Assembly (NCBI GenBank): GCA_003451595.1
Contig: DMDA01000100.1
Span: 1-24,971, forward strand
Direction: 5' to 3'
From: Chloroflexota bacterium
GTDB taxonomy: Bacteria > Chloroflexota > Anaerolineae > Caldilineales > Caldilineaceae
DNA length: 24,971 nucleotides
A program made the translations under genes and the position numbers. Positions 1 through 6,323 of the stretch are shown one piece after another (the stretch's first letter is position 1; the number at the start of each line of letters is the position of its first letter). Below the pieces are notes generated by a model. It searched no databases and was not told where the DNA came from. It saw nothing but the letters and a program-made list of their open reading frames with translations.

Positions 1-1
1 C

Positions 2-877
2 GTCTACCAGGGAATGCTCTACACCTACGCCATCGCCACGACCGACCCCGACCTGGCCTACGGCGACATCCTCACCATCACCGCGCTCACCCTCCCGTCC
101 TGGCTGACGCTCGTGGACCACGGCGACGGCACGGCGACGCTCTCCGGCACGCCGACCAACGCCGAGGTGGGCGAACACGCCGTGGTGCTGCAGGTGACCG
201 ACTCCGGCGGGCTGACCGGCACGCAGGCCTTCACCATCACCGTCGCCAACGTCAACCACGCACCCTTCTTCACCAGCGCGCCGGTCACGACGGCTATCCA
301 GGGTATGCTCTACACCTACGCCGTCGCCACGATCGACCCCGACCTGGCCTACGGCGACATCCTCACCATCACCGCGCTCACACTCCCGTCCTGGCTGACG
401 CTCGTGGACCACGGCGACGGCACGGCGACGCTCTCCGGCATGCCGACCAACGCCGAGGTGGGCGAACACGCCGTCGTGCTGCAGGTGACCGACTCCGGCG
501 GGCTGACCGGCACGCAGGCCTTCACCATCACCGTCGCCAACGTCAACCACGCACCCTTCTTCACCAGCGCGCCGGTCACGACGGCCACCGCGGGTATGCT
601 CTACACCTACGCCGTCGCCACGACCGACCCCGACCTGCCCTACGGCGACGCGCTCACCATCACCGCGCCCACACTCCCGGCCTGGCTGACGCTCGTGGAC
701 CACGGTGACGGCACGGCGACGCTCTCCGGCACGCCGTCACGGCCCGATTTGGATTTTGGCAACAACCAGGTCGTACTGCGGGTAACCGATCGGGCGGGGT
801 TATACGCCGAACAGCACTTTGGCATCCCGCCAGTGCGGTTATATCTGTTGTTGGTGTTCAAAGACTCCAAACCGTAG
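2..877 (+). CDS. C-terminal part of an Ig-like (He_PIG) repeat surface protein
   Basis: The reading frame is open to the left edge, so this is the 3' part of a longer gene; the methionine at 14 lies inside a repeat and is not a start. It shows three copies of a 97-residue module with the landmarks MLYTYA, DPDL, LPSWLTLVDHGDGTATLSG and LQVTDSGG, typical of the putative Ig / cadherin-like He_PIG family of exported adhesive proteins. Copies 1 and 2 are almost identical; copy 3 diverges at its end. The protein finishes with RLYLLLVFKDSKP, which resembles the YLPL(I/V) tail seen on many exported Chloroflexota proteins and on the small protein at 2857-3174. The stop codon lies 12 bases before an attC site, as expected for the last gene of an integron cassette. 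Role (surface adhesion) is inferred from family only. Confidence 0.8.
   Translation, partial: VYQGMLYTYAIATTDPDLAYGDILTITALTLPSWLTLVDHGDGTATLSGTPTNAEVGEHAVVLQVTDSGGLTGTQAFTITVANVNHAPFFTSAPVTTAIQGMLYTYAVATIDPDLAYGDILTITALTLPSWLTLVDHGDGTATLSGMPTNAEVGEHAVVLQVTDSGGLTGTQAFTITVANVNHAPFFTSAPVTTATAGMLYTYAVATTDPDLPYGDALTITAPTLPAWLTLVDHGDGTATLSGTPSRPDLDFGNNQVVLRVTDRAGLYAEQHFGIPPVRLYLLLVFKDSKP
14..760 (+). repeat. 291-bp direct repeats encoding Ig-like modules
   Basis: Three in-frame direct repeats start near 14, 305 and 596, giving a period of exactly 291 bases (97 codons). The first two copies differ at only a few bases, which points to recent duplication or gene conversion. The array probably continues beyond the left edge. 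Assembly of such repeats is error-prone, so copy number may be wrong. Confidence 0.85.
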
Positions 878-889
878 TCGGGCAAGGCC

Positions 890-953
890 GCCCAACCCGC
901 CGCTCCAGCCGACGCCGCCTTCGGCGGCGCGGCTGAGCGGCGTCTCGTTGGGC
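890..953 (+). other. attC: Integron attC recombination site 1
   Basis: R'' GCCCAAC (890-896) and R' GTTGGGC (947-953) are perfectly complementary. The inner arms L'' (898-911) and L' (930-942) pair over 13 bp except for one extra C in L'' at 905/906, the extrahelical base that fixes attC orientation. The tip is a perfect GCCGCC-TTC-GGCGGC hairpin (914-928). Total length is 64 bases. Size, order of boxes, unpaired base and terminal hairpin match the known attC fold recognised by integron integrases. Orientation agrees with plus-strand cassette genes. It sits 12 bases after one stop codon and 40 bases before the next start. Confidence 0.85.
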
Positions 954-993
954 GACTGTATCAGACAAATAACCTACATCAGGAGCAACAACC

Positions 994-2838
994 TTGAAGA
1001 ACAGAACCGTTTCCGTTGCTTTTATCGTAGTGATGCTACTCGGCGTATCCGTTGTAGCAGCCCAGGGGCGGTCTCCGCAGGCCGCCATGGGGACGGGCTT
1101 CACCTATCAGGGCCGCCTGACCGACGGCGGCGCGCCCGCCAACGGCGCGTATGATTTCACCTTTGCGCTCTACGACGACCCGACTGCTGGCGCGCAGGTC
1201 GGCGGCACGGTGACGCGCGACGACGTAAACGTGAGCGATGGCTTGTTCACCGTGACGCTGGACTTTGGGGACGTCTTTGACGGCACGGCGCTCTACCTGG
1301 AGATTGGCGTGCGCCCTGGCACGAGTAGCGGCGCGTACACCACCCTCACACCGCGCCAGCCGCTCACCGCTGCGCCCTACGCCGCTTACGCCCGGCGCGC
1401 TCCCTGGAGTGGGCTGAGCGGTGTGCCGGAGGGCTTTGCCGACGGCGTGGACGACGACGCCACCTACACGGCCGGGACGGGGATGACCTTGAGCGGCAAC
1501 CAGTTCAGCCTTGCCACATCCTACCAACTGCCGCAAACCTGTACTAATGGTCAGGTAGCCCAGTGGAACGGCAGCGCCTGGACGTGCGCTTCTGGCGGGA
1601 GCGGCGACATCACCGCCGTCTACGCCGGAACCGGGCTAACCGACGGCGGCACGAGTGGCGATGTCACCCTGGCGGCGGATACCAATTATCTCCAGCGCCG
1701 CGTGAGCGGCGCCTGCCCGGACGGTCAATATCTCAAAGCCATCAATGCCGACGGCTCGGTAACGTGTGAGCCAGATGACAACACCACCTACACGGCCGGG
1801 ACGGGGATGACCTTGGGCGGGAATCAATTCAGTCTACTCCCTTCGTATCAACTGCCGCAGACCTGTACCAATGGTCAGGTAGCCCAGTGGAACGGCAGTG
1901 CCTGGACGTGCGATGCTGCGGGCGGGAACGGTGACATTACCGCCGTCACTGCAGGGACGGGCTTGACCGGCGGCGGCACGAGTGGCGATGTCACCCTGGC
2001 GGCGGATACCAACTACCTTCAGCGCCGCGTGAGCGGCGCCTGCCCGGCAGGTCAATATCTCAAAGCCATCAATGCCGACGGCACGGTGACCTGTGAGCCA
2101 GATGACAACACCACCTACACGGCCGGGACGGGGCTGTCCTTGAGTGGCAATCAGTTCAGCGTCAACACTGCGCTCATTCAGGCGCGGGTGACCGGGTCGT
2201 GCAACAGCGGCAACGCCATCCGCGTCATCAACGCCGACGGCACGGTGACCTGTGAGCCAGATGACAACACCACCTACACGGCCGGGACGGGGATGACCTT
2301 GAGCGGCAACCAGTTCAGCCTTGCCACATCCTACCAACTGCCGCAAACCTGTACCAATGGTCAGGTAGCCCAGTGGAACGGCAGCGCCTGGACGTGCGCT
2401 TCTGGCGGGAGCGGCGACATCACCGCCGTCTACGCCGGAACAGGGCTAACCGGCGGCGGCGCGAGCGGCGATGTCACCCTAACGGCGGATACCAACTACC
2501 TTCAGCGCCGCGTGAGCGGTGCCTGCCCGGCAGGTCAATACCTCAAATCCATCAATGCCGACGGCTCGGTGGTTTGCGCACAGCCGACAGTGACTACAGT
2601 GGAATCGTTCTGCCAAAGGTCTTCTGGCGATATGAATGGGGATTGCGCTGCCCAATGTTCGACGGGTTGGATTCGGGTTGGCGGCGGATGTGAAACTGAA
2701 TACGCCTTCGGTAGCAACTTTGTGTTGACAAGATCAATGCCTGCTGGTCCAGACGCATGGATGTGCACTTACGCCAGGGTGACGGTAAGTGGCAACTGGT
2801 GGATCAAGGCCTATATCTCCTGTTTGCAAGTTCCGTAA
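994..2838 (+). CDS. Exported repeat-rich protein (tail-fibre/adhesin-like)
   Basis: A 614-residue protein starting at TTG 994; AGGAG at 981-985 gives a good ribosome site 8 bases upstream and no ATG fits as well. Residues 1-23 form a signal peptide (KNR then a hydrophobic stretch ending VVAAQG). Residues 35-135 resemble the N-terminal domain common in exported proteins of this type (FTYQGRLTDGG..., ending LTAAPYAAYA). Residues 150-540 are low-complexity modules: DDNTTYTAGTG occurs three times plus one variant, YLQRRVSGACP three times, and GQVAQWNGSAWTC three times, resembling phage tail-fibre/'collagen-like' shaft modules. The last 70 residues are Cys-rich and unlike the repeats. The function is unknown; surface display or adhesion is inferred. 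It is the first gene after attC site 1. Confidence 0.8.
   Translation: MKNRTVSVAFIVVMLLGVSVVAAQGRSPQAAMGTGFTYQGRLTDGGAPANGAYDFTFALYDDPTAGAQVGGTVTRDDVNVSDGLFTVTLDFGDVFDGTALYLEIGVRPGTSSGAYTTLTPRQPLTAAPYAAYARRAPWSGLSGVPEGFADGVDDDATYTAGTGMTLSGNQFSLATSYQLPQTCTNGQVAQWNGSAWTCASGGSGDITAVYAGTGLTDGGTSGDVTLAADTNYLQRRVSGACPDGQYLKAINADGSVTCEPDDNTTYTAGTGMTLGGNQFSLLPSYQLPQTCTNGQVAQWNGSAWTCDAAGGNGDITAVTAGTGLTGGGTSGDVTLAADTNYLQRRVSGACPAGQYLKAINADGTVTCEPDDNTTYTAGTGLSLSGNQFSVNTALIQARVTGSCNSGNAIRVINADGTVTCEPDDNTTYTAGTGMTLSGNQFSLATSYQLPQTCTNGQVAQWNGSAWTCASGGSGDITAVYAGTGLTGGGASGDVTLTADTNYLQRRVSGACPAGQYLKSINADGSVVCAQPTVTTVESFCQRSSGDMNGDCAAQCSTGWIRVGGGCETEYAFGSNFVLTRSMPAGPDAWMCTYARVTVSGNWWIKAYISCLQVP
1461..2450 (+). 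repeat. Internal long direct repeats in the exported repeat protein
   Basis: The stretch 1461-1640 recurs at 2271-2450 (offset 810 bases) with about two differences, and shorter shared blocks lie between (for example near 1787-1905 and 1660-1780 against 1980-2100). The near identity at DNA level, including third codon positions, indicates recent module duplication or conversion rather than old repeats under protein selection. Confidence 0.8.
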
Positions 2839-2856
2839 GGGCGAAGGAGGAAAGCT

Positions 2857-3174
2857 ATGTCCCCCTCAATAAGCGTTCCCAAAACTTCGGTCCGCCTGGC
2901 TTTGTGCCTTGCCCTGCTGCTTCTCCCGGCGGTTGTCCTGGCCCAATCTGGCAGCGGGTACAACCTGGAATGGAACACGATAGACGGCGGCGGGCACACC
3001 TTCAGCAGTGGCGGCGTGTACAGCGTGGGTGGGACGATTGGTCAACCAGACGCGGGCTCGGTGTCGGGCGAAAACTATACCCTGGCCGGCGGCTTTTGGG
3101 GCCTGGCCGGCGGCTTTGGGGGCGGCGGGACGATCCGCTACACCTTGTATCTGCCGCTCATATTGCGGCAGTAA
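2857..3174 (+). CDS. Small exported protein with YLPLIL C-terminal tail
   Basis: A 105-residue protein with a strong AAGGAGG ribosome site 6 bases before the ATG. Residues 1-30 form a signal peptide (hydrophobic LALCLALLLLPAVVLAQ). The mature part contains the landmarks YNLEWNTIDGGG, SSGGVYSVGGTIGQPDAG and YTLAGGFW, a short Gly-rich domain that is common in exported proteins of Chloroflexota and some other phyla. It ends LYLPLILRQ, a hydrophobic tail found at the extreme C-terminus of many such proteins; a role in sorting is inferred. It follows the repeat protein by 18 bases and so is probably co-transcribed. Its stop codon lies 8 bases before attC site 2, the usual position for the last gene of a cassette. 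Confidence 0.85.
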   Translation: MSPSISVPKTSVRLALCLALLLLPAVVLAQSGSGYNLEWNTIDGGGHTFSSGGVYSVGGTIGQPDAGSVSGENYTLAGGFWGLAGGFGGGGTIRYTLYLPLILRQ

Positions 3175-3182
3175 ACCGTGCC

Positions 3183-3267
3183 GCCCAACAACGGCTTCCA
3201 CCCGACCGCGCCGGAGCGCAAGCGAAGCGCAGCGCTCCGGCGCAGCGGGTGAAGCCTATCGTTGGGC
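3183..3267 (+). other. attC: Integron attC recombination site 2
   Basis: R'' GCCCAAC (3183-3189) pairs perfectly with R' GTTGGGC (3261-3267). L'' (3193-3204) pairs with L' (3246-3256) over 11 bp with a single extra C in L'' (3198/3199), exactly as in site 1. The tip is a perfect 12-bp inverted repeat, GCGCCGGAGCGC (3208-3219) with its complement at 3232-3243. Total length is 85 bases. R boxes are identical to those of site 1 while the central part differs, which is the usual variation between attC sites of one integron. Orientation is the same as site 1. Confidence 0.88.
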
Positions 3268-3294
3268 GGCATGAGTTACAGACCGAGATCACAG

Positions 3295-4671
3295 ATGATG
3301 AAGTTTGTATCTTTTGTGCTTGTAATATTTGCCCTCTCTGCTTGCTTGCCTATGCAGACGCCATCATATACGATGCCGGGAAGTCTATCGTCTCCGACTG
3401 TGCATACAGCAACCGTCACTTCGCCCTTTTCATTGACTAGTGTTCCCCCTTCGCCAACCTCTACTTTTACTTTGGACAAATGGTATCTCTGGACGAACGG
3501 CGCGCAACTGCGCGGGGCAAACATCTGGCAGCGCATCCGCGTCCCTGACCTGGACGGCGACCTGCTCGGCAATGGCTACATCGGCCCGCCCTACGCCCAA
3601 TCCGATTTCGACCGGCTGGCGGCGGCAGGGGCGAATTACGTCAATCTCTCCATCCCCGGCCTGTTCACCGAACGCCCGCCCTACGTCCTGGACGAAGGGG
3701 CGCAGGCCAATCTCGATTCCTTGCTGGAGATGGCCGGGCGCGCCGGGCTGTATGCCGTCATCTCCTTCCGCACCGGGCCGGGGCGCAGCGACTTCACCTT
3801 CTACCGCGATGGGGCCGGCGACTGGTTCGACCCGTCCCTGCTCATCGAAACCGTCTGGACGGAACAGGCCGCGCAGGATGCCTGGGTGGAAATGTGGCGC
3901 GTCACCGCCGAACGCTATCGCGGCCACCCGGTGGTTGTCGGCTATGACCTGATGGTGGAGCCGAACGCCGATGAAGTCATGCTGGAGATTTACGACCCGA
4001 CGGAGTTCTACCCGCGCTACGCCGGCACGCTCTACGACTGGAATCAGTTCTATCCCCGCATCGTGGCCGCCATCCGGCAGGTGGACGCCGAAACCCCCAT
4101 TCTGGTCAACCCGATGGGCTGGGGCAGCGTCCCCTGGCTGCCGTACCTTCAGCCGTTCCTTCGGCACTGGTTGTTCCTTCCTGCCGTTGTTCGTTGGGGC
4201 AGCGTCCCCTGGCTGCCGTACCTTCAGCCGGTGGATGCAGAGCGCATCGTCTATGCCGCTCATCAATACGGGCCGTTTCTCTATACTCACCAGCAGCCCG
4301 GAGAAGACAAACCCTACCCAGGCGAGTTCGACATCACCTGGGACGGTCACGGCAGGGCGGAAGCCTACATCACGAGAAACCACCTGGGCGGTGCGGCACT
4401 CGGCGTAGTGGCACGCCAATTCGCTCGGCCGAATCACTTGCGGATGAGTGTGTGGAGCTCATGGGTGTGGCGCTCTGGCTTAACGTCAGGAGGCAGGTTG
4501 GGGCGAACATGCTTCGCGAACCACTCTGCCGCGTCTTTCGACGACTCCCAGACTTCTACGACATGCCAACCGCCTTCAATCGGATGGCCGAAGTGCATGA
4601 TGAAGCCGGGAGCTCCTTTAAGGGCATCCCCAAGAAGCCGGATTGTTTCCTCATATCCTTCCTTGGTCTGA
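3295..4671 (+). CDS. GH5-like cellulase-fold lipoprotein, truncated and carrying an internal duplication
   Basis: The ATG pair at 3295/3298 begins a lipoprotein signal (KFVSFVLVIFALSAC, lipobox LSAC), so I prefer it to the TTG at 3262, which lies inside the attC R' box, or the ATG at 3271. The mature part resembles glycoside hydrolase family 5: an LRGANIW strand, QSDFDRLAAAGANYVNLS, and VVGYDLMVEPN, in which the E fits the acid/base catalyst. A 36-bp direct repeat (4120-4155 and 4195-4230, period 75) adds 25 residues in frame at GSVPWLPYLQP. Family similarity stops near 4370, before the expected nucleophile Glu region; the frame then runs through the antisense strand of the 4434-4703 gene to 4671. 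The product is therefore probably inactive. It lies just after attC site 2. Confidence 0.65.
   Translation: MMKFVSFVLVIFALSACLPMQTPSYTMPGSLSSPTVHTATVTSPFSLTSVPPSPTSTFTLDKWYLWTNGAQLRGANIWQRIRVPDLDGDLLGNGYIGPPYAQSDFDRLAAAGANYVNLSIPGLFTERPPYVLDEGAQANLDSLLEMAGRAGLYAVISFRTGPGRSDFTFYRDGAGDWFDPSLLIETVWTEQAAQDAWVEMWRVTAERYRGHPVVVGYDLMVEPNADEVMLEIYDPTEFYPRYAGTLYDWNQFYPRIVAAIRQVDAETPILVNPMGWGSVPWLPYLQPFLRHWLFLPAVVRWGSVPWLPYLQPVDAERIVYAAHQYGPFLYTHQQPGEDKPYPGEFDITWDGHGRAEAYITRNHLGGAALGVVARQFARPNHLRMSVWSSWVWRSGLTSGGRLGRTCFANHSAASFDDSQTSTTCQPPSIGWPKCMMKPGAPLRASPRSRIVSSYPSLV
4120..4230 (+). repeat. 36-bp direct repeat with 75-bp period inside the GH5-like gene
   Basis: Bases 4120-4155 recur exactly at 4195-4230. 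The 39 bases between them are pyrimidine-rich and unlike the coding bases around. Removing one 75-base unit would restore a continuous family-like sequence from the PYLQP motif to VDAERIVYAAHQ, so this is an in-frame insertion by duplication. Confidence 0.9.
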
Positions 4672-4703
4672 CCAGGAACATCCGCACTAATCGCTACAGC
4701 CAT
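4434..4703 (-). CDS. Small ferredoxin-like-fold protein, antibiotic-biosynthesis-monooxygenase type
   Basis: An 89-residue protein on the minus strand with a good ribosome site (AAAGGAG, 8 bases before the ATG). The pattern of a short beta strand (AVAISADVPG), a helix (EGYEETIRLLGDAL), PGFIMHFGHP, GGWHVVEVWESSKDAAEWF and a final helix and strand matches small dimeric alpha/beta-barrel proteins of the ABM / YgiN type. These act as monooxygenases or stress proteins; no reaction can be assigned here. It lies in reverse orientation within the attC-bounded block, which is less common for integron cassettes. The GH5-like frame on the other strand overlaps it from 4434 to 4671; that overlap looks like read-through rather than real coding. 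Confidence 0.75.
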   Translation of the reverse strand: MAVAISADVPGQTKEGYEETIRLLGDALKGAPGFIMHFGHPIEGGWHVVEVWESSKDAAEWFAKHVRPNLPPDVKPERHTHELHTLIRK

Positions 4704-5232
4704 ACTTGGTTCTCCTTTCTTGCTTGATGGTTCTTGTCAATTCCTACCGTCGCGTCGTTGCGGCAATCGAGGCCGCCCCATTAGGCGGATGCGCAGCGGA
4801 GCGTCAGCACAGCGAAGCGTCCGCCTAACGACCCGCGCCTCAGCCGCCGCGAAGCGAACGCAGGGAGCAAAACGGTCGGCCGCAAGCGCCTGTTAGCCAG
4901 CGCCCTGCTTTAAGACACGCATCCTTATTTGCGCTTTCTCGAAGGGCACAAGGCTACACGCGCCTACTCAATCTTGTCGCTTCAGCCGATACTCTCGCCT
5001 ATTGCCAGGTTCACCCTTTGCCACTTGATTCAATGCGGTGCCGGGCTACTGGCTGTCGTCGTTCGCTGCGGTGAAACACGTGCCTCTGGCTTGTTAACTT
5101 TGCTTGCACGATGTCGCGCTGCAAGCCACGCGCTCCTGTGTCGTAGGAGTTACTACTGGAGCGTTGGGCCCGCGCTCTCTGTTTGATAAAGAGGTGTAAT
5201 GCGAAGCCTTGCGCTGAAGTTGCAGAATCGCC
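4704..5232. other. Non-coding stretch around attC site 3
   Basis: Besides the probable attC site and the inverted repeat at 4780-4829, no convincing gene is visible. A 85-codon plus-strand frame at 4929-5186 has no ribosome site, a TTG start and no recognisable domain. A GTTGGGC sequence at 5163-5169 looks like an R' box, but no convincing R'' partner lies upstream, so the right end of the cassette array cannot be fixed. Confidence 0.5.
4823..4898 (+). other. attC: Probable integron attC site 3
   Basis: R'' GCCTAAC (4823-4829) and R' GTTAGCC (4892-4898) pair at six of seven positions. Between them the GCGC at 4835-4838 can pair with 4886-4889, and a GCCG block (4843-4846) with CGGC (4877-4880), leaving a bulged arm; the centre is rich in short stems. 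The total of 76 bases and the box spacing fit attC, but pairing is weaker than in sites 1 and 2. A separate inverted repeat ends in the same GCCTAAC box (4780-4829), so part of this segment could be a remnant of another site. Confidence 0.55.
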
Positions 5233-5820
5233 CTATGTTATCAATCTGCCTGCCAGGAGCATTCGGCCAAACCAAATAGCCCAGATTGGATAGCAAACCA
5301 CGGTAGTCAAGCCGCCAATTGCGGTGAGCGGGTGTTCTTGTCCGCCCAAGATGAAACCGATTATTACCATTACGTAGCCTGCTCCCGCAATGATGCCCAG
5401 AACAGCTAATCTGCGAGAGAGCACCTCATGAGCGAGGGCAAGGTAACTATAGACCATTAACGCCGCGCCGAATAAGCCATAGGCGACCGGAACGACAACT
5501 GCGGTCTGTGCAAATGCTATGACTCTGACAATGAGCAGGGTTTGGAACACGACCACGACGAGCATGGCCAGAATGCCGATGAAAAATGTAACGAGACTAA
5601 CAGCGGGTACATCATGGCAGTGTAAACGGTGGAGCACGATTAGAACAGGAAGTGTGGAAAGTGCTAGAACGACACTTGAGATATCGTTGATTGTGCCCCA
5701 TGGTTCGCCCAGAGTGAAGAACAGGGTCAACGTCACCAGACCCACAATCGTGACAATGGCGCTCGTGAAAGCTGACCAGCCTGCATATCGGATTAGTTCA
5801 GCATTTGTCATTTGGATCAT
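5233..5820 (-). CDS. Multi-pass membrane protein, function unknown
   Basis: A 195-residue protein with about six hydrophobic segments (for example AIVTIVGLVTLTLFFTLG near residue 22, VTFFIGILAMLVVVVF near 78, and VMVIIGFILGG near 150). I start it at the ATG at 5820 (MIQMTNAELIRYAG), with a weak GAGA motif in front; a longer frame to 5910 would run through the cupin remnant in another frame. The N-terminus (LIRYAGWSAF...) recalls DUF4386-type membrane proteins, but I do not claim membership. It lies 35 bases after the stop of the broken cupin gene on the same strand, so both were probably one transcript. Confidence 0.7.
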   Translation of the reverse strand: MIQMTNAELIRYAGWSAFTSAIVTIVGLVTLTLFFTLGEPWGTINDISSVVLALSTLPVLIVLHRLHCHDVPAVSLVTFFIGILAMLVVVVFQTLLIVRVIAFAQTAVVVPVAYGLFGAALMVYSYLALAHEVLSRRLAVLGIIAGAGYVMVIIGFILGGQEHPLTAIGGLTTVVCYPIWAIWFGRMLLAGRLIT

Positions 5821-5855
5821 GGATTTCTCGCTTCTGATGAAGAAGATAAACCACT

Positions 5856-6314
5856 TCAGACATAGACTCCGCGATAGCCGATGAGTTGTCCGAGTGGAGA
5901 TAGCAACCACATGAGCAGCTTTTGGACGAGACGTGGGGGCTGTTGCACCCGGATCTCCTGATCGTACTCACGCATTAACACCGCCATTAGGAACAGATTG
6001 GGCAGCCCCTTCTCGTTGAGTTTTCCTGCCTTGACGAGCGAGAAGTAGGTCGCGAAGAAATCTTCGATCTTGAGCGCCAGGCGAAACTCCTAAATTGCAT
6101 GCGCCTCGCTGTCGCCGGCATTCCAGAAGGTGTGCGGAACATTTCGGGGAATATCTACCACCTCGCCAGGGCCGATTGATCGCTCAATGGCCGCGATACG
6201 GAAGCACAACGATCCGGAAATGACCTCACAGCGAATCGCTTGAAATGGATGGACATGTTCTGGTTCTGCCGCTCCATTATGTATAAATATTTGTTCAGCA
6301 TTTGCTCCTATAGG
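5856..6314 (-). pseudogene. Broken cupin-domain protein gene
   Basis: Read on the minus strand, one frame gives a cupin-like core: EPEHVHPFQAIRCEVISGSL (the HxH metal motif with one expected Glu position altered), then PGEVVDIPRNVPHTFWNAGD, then an in-frame TAG at 6092-6090, then EFRLALKIEDFF..., GLPNLFLMAVLMREY and SPLGQLIGYRG up to a stop at 5858. This order matches cupin proteins of about 150 residues that carry a C-terminal helical extension. The N-terminal 20-30 residues are missing because the frame closes near 6315. Two defects make this a pseudogene, unless the TAG is a sequencing error (CAG would restore Gln). Confidence 0.75.
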
Positions 6315-6323
6315 TCGCTATTG

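Noticed and set aside
3430..4437. 335-codon minus-strand frame antisense to the GH5-like gene
   Set aside because: It is the GC-rich shadow of the plus-strand gene: no ribosome site and no recognisable family.
5118..5169. A fourth attC site with R' GTTGGGC at 5163-5169
   Set aside because: Only a six-base stem CGCTCC/GGAGCG and a poor R''-like AAGCCAC were found; no extrahelical base pattern and no clear tip hairpin.
4929..5186. 85-codon plus-strand frame as a cassette gene
   Set aside because: TTG start, no ribosome site, low-complexity composition and no recognisable domain.
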